A stretch of 61,631 bases of DNA from Streptomyces lonarensis (GCF_012033735.1 NZ_JAAVJD010000006.1:7703-69333), one strand, 5' to 3'; counted from the first letter of the stretch, positions 18,639 through 27,291 are shown. Notes: generated by a model from the letters alone, not told the origin. A program made the numbers and translations.

Positions 18639-19474
18639 GGGGTGCCCTTCCGTACCTCTTCGATCATGGCCACCGATGCCGCCTGCGACAGCGATCCGGC
18701 TGTGAGCTGATGGTAAGCCCTCACCAGGGGGACGACGGAAGTCAGTTCCCGGTCCAGGTACCCCTGGGTCTGTGACTGGACGTAGGAGACGACCGACCGG
18801 TCCGCGAGGGTGAGGAGGTTTACCAGCCGGTCGAACGGGCGCCGTTCACCGAGACTGTAGGGAGCGATCTGGAACACGGTGTGCGGCAGCGCGGCGAAGT
18901 CGACAAGATGTTGCAGCTGAGCGTCCATCACCTCAGCGCCGCCGATCGGCCGCCGGATGCAGCTCTCGTCCAGCACGGCGTGAATCAGGGGTGGCACGGG
19001 ACGCACCAGCGCGGCTTGCCGGTCCAGTAGGAACGTGAGAGCTTCCTCGACCTGGTCGGCCGATATCACGCCTCGCTCGACGGCGCCTGCAGCCAGTGCC
19101 TGCGCGTACTCCGGGGTCTGGAGCAGTCCGGGGATCAGCCCGGCGTCGAACAGTTTGATCTCCGCCGCCCGGCCTTCCAGCCCCACGTACTCGGGGAAGC
19201 CCTGCAAGAGCACGCCGTGCTCGATCTTCCCCCATTCCCGTGCGAATGACTCTTCGGTGCCGGCCAGTCCGAACGCCACGTCAGTGGCGGTCGCGAAGCG
19301 CCGGGTTGGCGATTTATTGCCTGTTTCCACGCCCGACACATGCCGTCCCGAGTACCCCATGCGCGCGCCCAGCTCGTCCTGCAGCCACCCCCGGGCCTCT
19401 CGCAGGCTGCGCAGACGTGCGCCGAATGCCGCTTCCGGGCTCGCGTCGGGGTTCAGTTCCTTGCGGTTTACCAA
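18635..19474 (-). CDS. Helix-turn-helix regulator with DUF5753 domain (Scr1/WhiJ-like)
   Basis: 279 residues. The N-terminal XRE-type HTH (about 15-75, RLRSLREARGWLQDELGARMGYSG.HVSGVE) is followed by the DUF5753 domain to the end (FDAGLIPGLLQTPEYA, DRQA, LDESCIRRPIGG). These regulators pair with DUF397 proteins and are linked to development and toxin-antitoxin-like control in Streptomyces. The start is a TTG at 19474 with GGAG at good distance. The base composition is lower in G+C than the flanking operons. It is divergent from the small-gene string at 19567, which it may control. Confidence 0.92.
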   Translation of the reverse strand: MVNRKELNPDASPEAAFGARLRSLREARGWLQDELGARMGYSGRHVSGVETGNKSPTRRFATATDVAFGLAGTEESFAREWGKIEHGVLLQGFPEYVGLEGRAAEIKLFDAGLIPGLLQTPEYAQALAAGAVERGVISADQVEEALTFLLDRQAALVRPVPPLIHAVLDESCIRRPIGGAEVMDAQLQHLVDFAALPHTVFQIAPYSLGERRPFDRLVNLLTLADRSVVSYVQSQTQGYLDRELTSVVPLVRAYHQLTAGSLSQAASVAMIEEVRKGTP

Positions 19475-19536
19475 CGTGTTCTCCGGCGCTGAGACGTTGA
19501 AGACAGGCCAACCCTAGGCGACTCTGTGACTTCTTG

Positions 19537-19552
19537 GTAGTGGTATCGCTAC
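19537..19552. promoter_or_regulatory. Near-palindrome between the HTH gene and the small-gene string
   Basis: GTAGTGGTATCGCTAC is a 16-bp imperfect dyad with arms GTAG/CTAC. It sits directly before the ribosome site (GGAGAGG) of the gene at 19567 and about 65 bases from the HTH start. It could be an operator for the HTH protein; this is an inference from position. Confidence 0.35.
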
Positions 19553-19566
19553 GGAGAGGAATGGTC

Positions 19567-19731
19567 GTGTGTTCTGATCTTCAGTCCGGCGACGAGGGTG
19601 AGACAGAGGCTTTGCCGGTGCCTGCCCCGGCGGATGACGAGCCGGTGACTCCGACTGCCGAACTTGTCGTCAGGTCCGTGGAGTTGGGACGGGTTGTCGA
19701 AGCGCATCTGAGAAGGTTGAGGGAGCGGTGA
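19567..19731 (+). CDS. Small acidic orphan protein
   Basis: 54 residues from GTG 19567, chosen because GGAGAGG (19553-19559) lies seven bases upstream; the ATG at 19561 is too close to it. The protein is acidic in its first half (SGDEGETE, PADDEP) and ends in a basic helix (VVEAHLRRLRER). I do not recognise it. The stop overlaps the next start (GTGA), and the gene opens a run of overlapping small genes. Confidence 0.55.
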   Translation: MCSDLQSGDEGETEALPVPAPADDEPVTPTAELVVRSVELGRVVEAHLRRLRER

Positions 19732-19946
19732 GCGGCGGCTACCGGTTCGCCCGGTTCCCGCTCGTGCGCCGGTCCGGCCCGCTGGTCTTCCGGGTGCAGT
19801 GCGAGGTCTGTGCGGAGATCGGCCCGCAGGCGGAGACGGGGGACGCGGCCATGATGTGGGCCGTCCTCCACCTGGACGACCATCCGGGCCGCGAGCTGTT
19901 CCGCGAACTCAGCTCCACCCCGTACCGGGCGGAGCCCCGCTCGTGA
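19728..19946 (+). CDS. DUF7848-like small protein
   Basis: 72 residues. It resembles the short Streptomyces DUF7848 proteins, with a beta-rich start (YRFARFPLV, LVFRVQCEVCAEIG) that holds a Cys-x-x-Cys pair, then a helical region ending in WAVLHLDDHPGR. The CxxC pair may bind metal. Its GTG start overlaps the previous stop and its own stop overlaps the next start, so translation is coupled. Such genes commonly neighbour HTH-DUF397 pairs. Confidence 0.65.
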   Translation: MSGGYRFARFPLVRRSGPLVFRVQCEVCAEIGPQAETGDAAMMWAVLHLDDHPGRELFRELSSTPYRAEPRS

Positions 19947-20368
19947 GCGCCGGCCGCTACGTGGACGGCTACCACTGCGAGGTGGTCGCCCGGTCGCCGG
20001 ACGCGGCAGGTGAGTGGTACGTGGCCACGACATGGGCGGACACCCCTGACGACGCGCTCGACTGGCTTCACCACCAGGCGGCCCGGCTCGCGGACGCGCT
20101 CGACGTCCCCCGGGACGACCAGTCGGCGGAGCAGTGCCAGTACACGACCCCGGTCCCCGCGGTCTTCCGCGAGTGGACGGCGGACGCCGAGTTCCGCGCG
20201 GTGCAGTGCGCCGCCCTGGCGGACGGGCAGCCGATCAGCGCCAATGCGCGCGGCCCGGATCGCGTCTGCGGTTCCGCCGACGTGGAAGTCCTTTACTCGC
20301 TGGCCGCGCGCCCGATCCTCCGTCCCGTCCTCACCTTCTTCGGGAGCAGCAGTGTCGATCCTCGATGA
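19943..20368 (+). CDS. Hypothetical protein in the small-gene string
   Basis: 141 residues from GTG 19943, which overlaps the previous stop. It has no signal peptide or membrane segment. An alpha/beta segment (YHCEVVARSPDAAGEWYVATTWADTP-type) is followed by a helix rich in Ala and Leu. I do not recognise the family. It overlaps the next gene by 17 bases. Confidence 0.6.
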   Translation: MSAGRYVDGYHCEVVARSPDAAGEWYVATTWADTPDDALDWLHHQAARLADALDVPRDDQSAEQCQYTTPVPAVFREWTADAEFRAVQCAALADGQPISANARGPDRVCGSADVEVLYSLAARPILRPVLTFFGSSSVDPR

Positions 20369-20612
20369 CCCGCGCGCCGCAGCGGTGCGCTTCCCTGCCG
20401 CCGAGATTCGCACCGGCGACTTCCTGACGCTGGCCGGCTCGTGCCTGCCCGTCACCGCAGCCGCCCACCGCGGCGGCACGACGTGGCTGGAGCTCGACCG
20501 ATGCGTGCGGGTACAGCTGCACTCGCTCACCGAGGTGACGGTGATCCGGCCCGTCCGCCCGGCCCGACGCGCACGACCCGTGCGGCCGGTGCGCGCCGCT
20601 TGGCCGCGCTGA
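20352..20612 (+). CDS. Hypothetical small basic protein
   Basis: 86 residues from GTG 20352 with GGGAGC upstream. It starts inside the end of the preceding gene in another frame. The body suggests a small beta domain (FLTLAGSCLPVTAAAHRGG, TWLELDRCVRVQLHS) and the tail is Arg/Pro-rich. No family is recognised. It is probably co-transcribed with the three genes before it. Confidence 0.55.
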   Translation: MSILDDPRAAAVRFPAAEIRTGDFLTLAGSCLPVTAAAHRGGTTWLELDRCVRVQLHSLTEVTVIRPVRPARRARPVRPVRAAWPR

Positions 20613-20710
20613 ACCCCCAGATCCTGCCCCTGCCGGGAGGACCAGCGGTCCTCCCCTCCGCCGTGACGGCCCCGGCAGGGGCGGTGCACCACGCGGACAC
20701 AGGGGAACGT

Positions 20711-20899
20711 ATGACGACCCCCTGGGGAGTTGCCGCTTCCCCTGACCGAGCGGTGCGCGAAGCCGACCTGACCGCCGAGTACGGCACCCGGGCCCGTCTT
20801 GCGACGGATGGCTGTTCATCGACCGGTGCCGCCCACGGCGACGGGACGGCCCGACTGCATCGAGAGCTACGCGGTGTGACCGTCGTGGAGCCGGCCTGA
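20711..20899 (+). CDS. Possible small protein
   Basis: A 62-codon frame from ATG 20711 with AGGGG upstream (20701-20705). It begins MTTPWGVAA and has no recognisable domain. It may be the last member of the small-gene string, but coding potential is weak and it could be spurious. Confidence 0.3.
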   Translation: MTTPWGVAASPDRAVREADLTAEYGTRARLATDGCSSTGAAHGDGTARLHRELRGVTVVEPA

Positions 20900-21041
20900 G
20901 ACCCGTCCCGGGCCAACGGCGGGTCCCGGTAGCCGGTTCGCATCCCACGCCGGGAACTGCGCCCCGCCGGTCAGCCTCCCTCCGGGCCCGTTCACGCGAC
21001 CGCGCGCCGGGACGACACGGTCGGCGCGCGGCGGCCGCGCG

Positions 21042-22679
21042 TCATGCCTCGTCGAAGGCGTGCCCCTTCCCGCGCCCGGGGCGGGACAGCAGTCGCTGGG
21101 CCGCGACGAGCGCCGCGCCGACCCCGCCCGAACCGCGGAGCGCCGCGCGCGCCGCGTTGGCGCCCGGCGCGCCGTGCACCCCGCCGCCCGGATGGGCCGA
21201 AGCGGAGGCGAGGTAGAGGCCGCGCACCGGGGTCTCCGGGCGACCGGTGCCGGGGGTCGGACGGAAGAACAGCTGTTGGTGCATGGCGGCCGTGCCACCG
21301 TTGATGGCGCCGCCCACCAGGTTGGCGTCGGCCGCTTGAAGCGTCGGCGGGGAGAGGACGCGGCGGGCGCGGATGCGCTGCCGGAAACCGGGGGCGTACC
21401 GCTCCACCTGGGCCTCGACGCGGTCCGCCATCCGTTCGTCCTCCGCCGCGTCCCAGCGGCCGGTGAGTCCGTCGTGCCCCGCGTCACCCTTCACGGTGTG
21501 CGGGACGTGGGTGTAGGCCCACGCCGACTCGGTGCCGGCGGGGGAGCGCGTCGCGTCGGCGGTGGACATCTGGCCCAGGATCAGGAACGGGCGGTCGGGC
21601 ACCAGCCCCCGCGCGGTCTGCGAGGCGAAGCGGGTGAGGTCGTCCACTCCGTCCGCCAGGTGCACCGTGCCGGCCGGGGCGACCGCCGGGTCGTCCCACG
21701 GGATCGGGCCGTCCAGCGCCCAGTCGACCTTGACGGTGGCGTGGTCCCACTGGAACCGCCGCAGGTCCGCGAGCAGCCGGGCCGGCAGGTGCTCGGCGGC
21801 CACCAGGCCGCCGTACAGCGCAGGGGCGGCGACATCGGCCAGGACCGCCCGGCGGGCAGCCACCGGCGTGCCGTCGGCCGTCCGCACCCCCACCGCCCGG
21901 CCGCCGCGGACCACCACCTCCGTCACGGCCGCGCCGCAGCGCACCTCGCCGCCGCGCTGCCGCAGCCGCCGCACCAGCGCATCGGTGAGCGCACCGGCGC
22001 CGCCCACCGGGACGGGGAAGCCGTGGGACTGGCCGAGCATCGACATCAGCCAGCCGTAGCCGCCGCTCCCCGCCGCCTCGGGCGGCAGGTCGGCGTGGAG
22101 GGCGTTGCCCGCCAGCAGCAGCCGCCCGCTCTCCCCGGAGAACTCCTCCTCGCCCAGCCGACGTACCGGGAGCACCAGGCTGCGTGCCAGCCGCAGCCCG
22201 CCCGCGCTGCGCAGCCGGGCCGCCAGTACCGCGCCGGAGCCCACCGGCGGGAAGGGGGCGAACAGCGCGTCGACGATGCCGTCACCGAGCTGGTCCCAGA
22301 CCCGGCAGAAGGCCAGCCACCGCTCACCGTCCCCGCGGGCGTCGGCCTCCAGTGCGGCCGCCGTGCCCTCGCGGTCGCGGTGCAGCACCGCGGCCGGGCC
22401 GTCGCGCCGCGGGTGGGCCAGCACGCGGGGGGCGTGAGCCCAGCGGAGCCCGTGCGCACCCAGGTCCAGCCCGGCCACGACCGGGGAGGCGGCCGCCAGC
22501 GGGTAGAAGGAGCTGAACAGGTCGTTGACGAACTCCTCGTCCACGCCGCGGTCGCTTCGGACCGCGCCGCCGGGCTCCGGTTGCTCCTCCAGGACCGTCA
22601 CCGACCAGCCCGCGTCGGCGAGCAGGTTCGCCGCCACCAGCCCGTTGGGGCCGCTGCCGATCACCACAGCGTCGCTCAT
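21042..22679 (-). CDS. NAD(P)/FAD-dependent oxidoreductase (CrtI/phytoene dehydrogenase-like)
   Basis: 545 residues. The N-terminal dinucleotide-binding fold reads VVIGSGPNGLVAANLLADAGW and is followed by LEEQPEPGG, typical of the CrtI/amine-oxidase class. The C-terminal FAD segment includes GLYLASASAHPGGGVHGAPG. Members desaturate or isomerise isoprenoids or act on unknown substrates; no carotenoid genes are nearby, so the substrate is open. Start ATG 22679. An SRPBCC-family gene lies upstream on the same strand, a pairing I recall from other Streptomyces genomes. Confidence 0.88.
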   Translation of the reverse strand: MSDAVVIGSGPNGLVAANLLADAGWSVTVLEEQPEPGGAVRSDRGVDEEFVNDLFSSFYPLAAASPVVAGLDLGAHGLRWAHAPRVLAHPRRDGPAAVLHRDREGTAAALEADARGDGERWLAFCRVWDQLGDGIVDALFAPFPPVGSGAVLAARLRSAGGLRLARSLVLPVRRLGEEEFSGESGRLLLAGNALHADLPPEAAGSGGYGWLMSMLGQSHGFPVPVGGAGALTDALVRRLRQRGGEVRCGAAVTEVVVRGGRAVGVRTADGTPVAARRAVLADVAAPALYGGLVAAEHLPARLLADLRRFQWDHATVKVDWALDGPIPWDDPAVAPAGTVHLADGVDDLTRFASQTARGLVPDRPFLILGQMSTADATRSPAGTESAWAYTHVPHTVKGDAGHDGLTGRWDAAEDERMADRVEAQVERYAPGFRQRIRARRVLSPPTLQAADANLVGGAINGGTAAMHQQLFFRPTPGTGRPETPVRGLYLASASAHPGGGVHGAPGANAARAALRGSGGVGAALVAAQRLLSRPGRGKGHAFDEA

Positions 22680-22812
22680 GGCACCGTCCTCGGTCGTCTC
22701 TCTCGGTCGGGGGCGCTCCGGGTCGGCGCTGCGCCGGCCCGGAGTCGTGCAGGCGGGGGCCTGCAGGCGTCACGTACGGGAGCCGTCTGCGGGGCGTGTG
22801 TCGCCCGGTGGC

Positions 22813-23289
22813 TCAGCCGGCGTCCGCGACCGCCGGCGCGCCGCGCCCGGCGCCGTCGGTGCGCTCCTCGACGACCCGCGCGAGGCGGGCCAGCATCTTC
22901 CGGTGGCGCAGCTGGACGGCGCGGTCCACCAGGCTGTTGTGCAGGGCGCCGCCCACACCCCGCAACGGGTGCTCATCGAGGATGACCAGGGAGTGCTCAC
23001 CCCAGGGGCGTATGTCGAAGGAGATGCGGGCGGTGCCCAGCGGGCCGCCGTCCGCCTCCAGTTCGAGCGCACGCGGCCGGTCGAGCCGGCGGACCACGGT
23101 CCTGCCGTCGACGTACCGGGGACCGATCCGGATGCGGTAACGGATGGCCGAGTCGACCCGGGGCCACTCACCGCAGTCGGGGCGGGTGTGTGAGGTGCCC
23201 ACCACCCATGCGCCGTAGAGGGTCTCGTCCTCCAGGATCTCCCACACGGCGGAGACGGGGCGACGGACGAGCTGCTGTCGGACGGCCAT
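22813..23289 (-). CDS. SRPBCC (polyketide cyclase/START-like) family protein
   Basis: 158 residues forming one SRPBCC ligand-binding domain: it begins RQQLVRRPVSAVWEILEDE, continues with beta strands (ALELEADGG, ARISFDIRPWG) and ends in the long C-terminal helix. The start is ATG 23289 with a strong GACAGGAGG ribosome site, so the longer frame to 23463 is not used. It lies upstream of and co-directional with the FAD oxidoreductase, with a gap of 133 bp. Its ligand is unknown. Confidence 0.85.
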   Translation of the reverse strand: MAVRQQLVRRPVSAVWEILEDETLYGAWVVGTSHTRPDCGEWPRVDSAIRYRIRIGPRYVDGRTVVRRLDRPRALELEADGGPLGTARISFDIRPWGEHSLVILDEHPLRGVGGALHNSLVDRAVQLRHRKMLARLARVVEERTDGAGRGAPAVADAG

Positions 23290-23408
23290 GGTCCTCCTGT
23301 CATCGGTCGTGCCGGCCGCACCGAGTCGCGGGCCGGGTGGTCCGTTCGGGTACCACCGGGTTCGCGGTCGAAACCCGGGGGCCCGCCGGGCCGAGGGCGC
23401 CGCGCCGA

Positions 23409-23451
23409 CCCGACGAGGGCGCCGCACCGGTGGCGCGGCGCCCTCGTCGGG
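23409..23451 (-). terminator. Strong terminator after the DJ-1/PfpI gene
   Basis: A perfect 17-bp stem (23409-23425 with 23435-23451) with a 9-base loop lies about 17 bases beyond the stop of the minus-strand gene at 23468. Confidence 0.88.
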
Positions 23452-23467
23452 GGTCGGTGGCACGGCG

Positions 23468-24028
23468 TCAGACGCTCAGCCCGATCTCCCGGGCGATGCC
23501 GTCGCAGAACTCGTCGAGGTCGCCGGGGTTGCGGCTGGTGAGCAGCGGCCAGCCGTTCTCGCCGCAGCGCACCAGCGGCCGGTCGACCCAGCTGCCGCCC
23601 GCGTTGGTGATGTCGGTGCGCAGGCTGTGGTACGAGGTCAGCGTCTTGCCCGGCAGCAGCTTCGCCTCCACCAGCAGCCACGGGGCGTGGCAGATCGCCG
23701 CCACCGGCTTGCCCGCGGTGGCGAAGCGGCGGACCAGGCTGACCGCCTCGCCGGTGACGCGCAGGTTGTCGGCGTTGACGGTTCCGCCGGGGACGACGAG
23801 CACGTCGAAGGCGTTGGTGTCGACCCGGGCGAGGGTGGTCTCCGGTTCGACCGTGACGTCCTTGTCGGTGTCGTGCAGGAAGGTCTGCACGGCCTTGGGG
23901 TCCTCGGCGGCCAGCACCACCTCGGCGCCGCGTTCGCGCAGGTTGTCGCGGGGGACGATCAGCTCGTCCCGCTCGACGCCGATGTTGCTGCTGATGATCA
24001 GGACACGGATCGGGGTGTTCTCGGGCAT
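23468..24028 (-). CDS. DJ-1/PfpI family (type 1 glutamine amidotransferase-like) protein
   Basis: 186 residues. Features are the VLIISSNIG start strand, VLVVPGG, and the nucleophile elbow AICHAPWLL with Cys near residue 110, followed by SYHSLRTDITNAGG. This is the PfpI/YhbO subgroup, whose members act as stress proteins with protease, glyoxalase or deglycase activities. It is a single-gene unit with its own terminator. Start ATG 24028. Confidence 0.9.
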   Translation of the reverse strand: MPENTPIRVLIISSNIGVERDELIVPRDNLRERGAEVVLAAEDPKAVQTFLHDTDKDVTVEPETTLARVDTNAFDVLVVPGGTVNADNLRVTGEAVSLVRRFATAGKPVAAICHAPWLLVEAKLLPGKTLTSYHSLRTDITNAGGSWVDRPLVRCGENGWPLLTSRNPGDLDEFCDGIAREIGLSV

Positions 24029-24221
24029 GGGAGGCGCATCCTTTCCGGGAACGGTCGTCCCAGTGTGGGGAACCGGTCGAACCGGTGCAAAGGGAGCACG
24101 GCGAACGGCCTACGGGACGTCTCGTATGCCCGGCCGCCACCCGGGGGATGCGTGCGACCGCCGGGGCGGGCGGTACGGGGGATGGCGGCCGGTGCGTGCG
24201 GCGCAGGGTGCGGCGGCCCGG

Positions 24222-24644
24222 TCAGCCGGCCTGGTCGCTGTCCTTCAGCGTCCCCCAGCCGTGCCAGCGCTCCACCTCGATCCAGGCGCTGTACCGGGCG
24301 CGGTCACGCCGCGGGTACGGCTTACCGAGGTAGTGGTGGGCGAGCCGGTCGATGTCGGCGAGGCCGGTGTCCTCGCGGATCTCGACGACCCGGCCGACGA
24401 TGCTGATGTGGGTGTACCAGCTCTCCGCGTCCAGGGCGGTGAGGGTGACCCGGGGGTCCGCGCGGAGGTATTCCAGGCGCTTGCGCCCCTCGTCCATGTT
24501 GACCAGTACCCGGCCGTCGGGCTCCCAGAGGTACCAGGTCGCGGTGGAGACGGGCTGGCCGTCCGGGCGGAGGGTGGTGACGGTGGCCGGGTTGGGGCGG
24601 GCCAGCATGCGCGTGGCGGGTTCGGGCAGCGGGGGCTTGGACAC
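24222..24644 (-). CDS. Pyridoxamine 5'-phosphate oxidase-like (F420/FMN split-barrel) protein
   Basis: About 140 residues of the split-barrel flavin/F420-binding fold. It shows ARPNPATVTTLRPDGQPVSTATWYLW, RVLVNMDEGRKRLEYLRADPRVTLTAL and ISIVGRVVEI, the standard motifs of actinobacterial F420-dependent reductases. The GTG at 24644 is chosen because GAGGAG precedes it at six bases; the longer frame to 24734 lacks one. It is a lone gene. Confidence 0.85.
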   Translation of the reverse strand: MSKPPLPEPATRMLARPNPATVTTLRPDGQPVSTATWYLWEPDGRVLVNMDEGRKRLEYLRADPRVTLTALDAESWYTHISIVGRVVEIREDTGLADIDRLAHHYLGKPYPRRDRARYSAWIEVERWHGWGTLKDSDQAG

Positions 24645-24783
24645 GGCGGGCTCCTCGTGGTCGGTCGGTCGCGGGTGGCGGTCCGTCCGGGCGGCTACCC
24701 CACCCACGGTCGCCGCAGCCGCGTCCGGGCGCACGGCGCTGCCCCGCCCGTCGGAAGGGGCGAGCCCGGCGACGAGCAGGCCC

Positions 24784-24853
24784 GGTGCCGGTGCCGGCGC
24801 GGGCCCGGGCCCGGTGCCGGTCGCGGGTCCGGTGCCGGTCGTGGGTCCGGTGC
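24784..24853. repeat. Short G+C tandem repeat downstream of the TetR gene
   Basis: An 18-bp unit (GGTGCCGGTCGCGGGTCC) occurs at 24813-24830 and again with one change at 24831-24848. Degenerate half-copies lie on the left. It abuts the stop codon of the TetR gene at 24855 and probably arose by slippage. Confidence 0.55.
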
Positions 24854-24854
24854 G

Positions 24855-25541
24855 TCAGGCGGCGGCGAAGGCCGCGCGCGCCAACCGGTGGAGCAGGGCG
24901 GCGGTGGCGTCGCGGTCGGGGAGGGTGCGGTGGCGGCTGATGTGGGGCGTCGAGTTCAGCAGCCCGAAGACGGCGTGCACCGCGGCCCGTGCCTCCGGTT
25001 CGTCGAGCTGCGGGTGGGCCGATCGGGTGACGTCCACCCAGATCTCCACGTACTCGCGCTGGAGGCGGCGGACGCGGCTGCGCTCGTCGGGCGGCAGCTG
25101 GTCGAGCTCCCGGTCGTGCAGGGTGATCAGCGCGCGGTCGTCCAGCGCGAAGTCGATGTGCCCCTCGATGAGGACGTCGAGCGTCGCCTCGGGGGAGAGC
25201 CCCTCCGCGGTGGCCCGTTCGGTGCGGCGCAGGCCGCCGTCGCGCAGCCGGGTGCTGATGCCCACCAGGAGTTCGGTGAGCATGGCGTCCTTGCCGGGGA
25301 AGTGCCGGTAGAGCGCGGGGCCGCTGATGCCCACAGCGGCCCCTATCTCGTCGACACCCACTCCGTGGAAGCCGCGCTCGGCGAAGAGCCGCGACGCCTC
25401 CCGGAGGATCTGGCGCCGCCGCGTGGCGGCGGCGACGGGCGCGGGCCGGGTCGCGCCCGTCCGCTCGGCGCGGCGGCCTGCGGGCGGGCTCCCGGGGGGC
25501 TCGGTGGAGGCGGGTGGACCGCCCGGGGTCGGCCGGGGCAT
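24855..25541 (-). CDS. TetR/AcrR family regulator of the leucine-degradation operon
   Basis: About 228 residues. A Pro/Gly-rich N-terminal extension of some 30 residues precedes the HTH (QILREASRLFAERGFHGVGVDEIGAAVGISGPALYRHFPGKDAML). The C-terminal ligand domain is helical. It is divergent from the acyl-CoA carboxylase operon and separated by two probable operator sites, so it most likely represses that operon in response to an acyl-CoA. A TAGAAT -10 box (25549-25554, minus strand) lies seven bases before ATG 25541, which suggests a leaderless transcript starting there; an in-frame ATG at 25550 is the alternative. Confidence 0.88.
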   Translation of the reverse strand: MPRPTPGGPPASTEPPGSPPAGRRAERTGATRPAPVAAATRRRQILREASRLFAERGFHGVGVDEIGAAVGISGPALYRHFPGKDAMLTELLVGISTRLRDGGLRRTERATAEGLSPEATLDVLIEGHIDFALDDRALITLHDRELDQLPPDERSRVRRLQREYVEIWVDVTRSAHPQLDEPEARAAVHAVFGLLNSTPHISRHRTLPDRDATAALLHRLARAAFAAA

Positions 25542-25562
25542 GCGAACCATTCTAGACAGCGA

Positions 25563-25611
25563 CGTTAGTCGGCGTTAACCTCGCATCCAGGGCGGTTAAC
25601 GCTCACTAACC
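25563..25611. promoter_or_regulatory. Two inverted copies of a probable TetR operator
   Basis: Site 1 (25563-25580) and the reverse complement of site 2 (25594-25611) agree at 15 of 18 positions, with the shared core GTTAGT-NN-GCGTTAACC. Each site is itself a partial dyad (GTTA...TAAC). Site 1 covers the -35 region of the tetR promoter, and site 2 faces the carboxylase operon. Binding by the adjacent TetR protein is inferred. Confidence 0.65.
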
Positions 25612-25674
25612 CAGCTGTCCGCCCATCGGACGCGGCCCCGCTCCGCGGTGGCCCCCACCCAGGCCAGGAGGGTC

Positions 25675-27291
25675 ATGTCCCAGGCACCGCCACTCGCCAC
25701 GACCGCCGATCCGGCGAGCGACGCGTACCGCGCCAACACCGCGGCGCACGAGGCGCTCGCCGCGGAGCTGCGGCGGAAGCTCGCCACCGCGCGCGACGGC
25801 GGCGGCGAGGCGGCGCGCGCCCGGCACACCGCCCGCGGCAAACTCCTGCCGCGCGACCGGGTGGACACCCTGCTCGACCCCGGCTCCCCGTTCCTGGAGA
25901 TCGCCCCGCTCGCCGCCGACGGGCTCTACGACGGCCAGGCCCCGGCCGCCGGTGTCATCGCGGGCATCGGGCGGGTGTCGGGACGTGAGTGCGTCATCGT
26001 CGCCAACGACGCGACCGTCAAGGGCGGCACCTACTACCCGATGACGGTGAAGAAGCACCTGCGCGCCCAGGAGGTCGCGCTGGAGAACCGGCTGCCCTGC
26101 CTCTACCTGGTGGACTCCGGCGGGGCCTTCCTCCCGATGCAGGACGAGGTCTTCCCCGACCGGGAGCACTTCGGCCGGATCTTCTACAACCAGGCCCGCA
26201 TGTCCGGCAGCGGCATCCCGCAGATCGCGGCCGTCCTCGGCTCCTGCACCGCCGGCGGCGCCTACGTGCCGGCCATGAGCGACGAGGCCGTCATCGTCCG
26301 CGAGCAGGGCACGATCTTCCTCGGCGGCCCGCCGCTGGTGAAGGCCGCGACGGGCGAGGTCGTCACCGCCGAGGAGCTGGGCGGCGGCGAGGTCCACTCC
26401 CGCGTCTCCGGCGTCACCGACCACCTCGCCGAGGACGACGCGCACGCCCTGCGCATCGTGCGCACCATCGTCGCCACCCTCCCCGCGCGGGGGCCGCTGC
26501 CCTGGACGTGCGAACCCGTGGAGGAGCCCGCCGTCGACCCCGCCGGGCTCTACGGGGCCGTCCCCACCGACTCGCGGACCCCCTACGACGTCCGCGAGGT
26601 CATCGCCCGCGTCACCGACGGCTCCCGGTTCCAGGAGTTCAAGGCCGAGTACGGCACCACGCTGGTCACCGGCTTCGCCCGCATCCACGGCCATCCGGTC
26701 GGCATCGTCGCCAACAACGGCATCCTCTTCGCCGAGTCCGCCCTGAAGGGCGCGCACTTCATCGAGCTCTGCGACCAGCGCGGCATCCCGCTGGTGTTCC
26801 TCCAGAACATCTCCGGCTTCATGGTCGGCCGCGACTACGAGGCCGGCGGCATCGCCAAGCACGGCGCCAAGATGGTCACCGCCGTCGCCTGCGCCCGCGT
26901 CCCCAAGCTCACCGTCGTCGTCGGCGGCTCCTACGGCGCCGGCAACTACTCCATGTGCGGACGGGCGTACTCGCCCCGGTTCCTGTGGATGTGGCCCAAC
27001 GCCAAGATCTCCGTCATGGGCGGCGAACAGGCCGCCTCGGTCCTCGCCACCGTCAAACGCGACCAGCTGGCGGCCCGCGGGCAGGAGTGGTCGCCCGAGG
27101 ACGAGGAGGCGTTCCGCGCCCCCGTCCGTGAGCAGTACGAGACCCAGGGCAACGCCTACTACGCCACCGCCCGCCTCTGGGACGACGGGATCATCGACCC
27201 GCTGCGCACCCGGACCGTCCTCGGCCTCGCCCTCACCGCCTGCGGCAACGCCCCGCTCGGCGAGCCGGGCTACGGCGTCTTCCGGATGTGA
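25675..27291 (+). CDS. Acyl-CoA carboxylase, carboxyltransferase (beta) subunit, methylcrotonyl-CoA type
   Basis: 538 residues with both crotonase-fold halves of a carboxyltransferase. Motifs include [42 protein letters not shown] and, in the second half, [16 protein letters not shown], typical of methylcrotonyl-CoA rather than propionyl-CoA carboxylases. With the biotin carboxylase encoded next it should carboxylate 3-methylcrotonyl-CoA in leucine degradation. Start: ATG 25675 behind CAGGAGG. The gene opens a four-gene operon completed by HMG-CoA lyase and an acyl-CoA dehydrogenase. Confidence 0.92.
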   Translation: MSQAPPLATTADPASDAYRANTAAHEALAAELRRKLATARDGGGEAARARHTARGKLLPRDRVDTLLDPGSPFLEIAPLAADGLYDGQAPAAGVIAGIGRVSGRECVIVANDATVKGGTYYPMTVKKHLRAQEVALENRLPCLYLVDSGGAFLPMQDEVFPDREHFGRIFYNQARMSGSGIPQIAAVLGSCTAGGAYVPAMSDEAVIVREQGTIFLGGPPLVKAATGEVVTAEELGGGEVHSRVSGVTDHLAEDDAHALRIVRTIVATLPARGPLPWTCEPVEEPAVDPAGLYGAVPTDSRTPYDVREVIARVTDGSRFQEFKAEYGTTLVTGFARIHGHPVGIVANNGILFAESALKGAHFIELCDQRGIPLVFLQNISGFMVGRDYEAGGIAKHGAKMVTAVACARVPKLTVVVGGSYGAGNYSMCGRAYSPRFLWMWPNAKISVMGGEQAASVLATVKRDQLAARGQEWSPEDEEAFRAPVREQYETQGNAYYATARLWDDGIIDPLRTRTVLGLALTACGNAPLGEPGYGVFRM

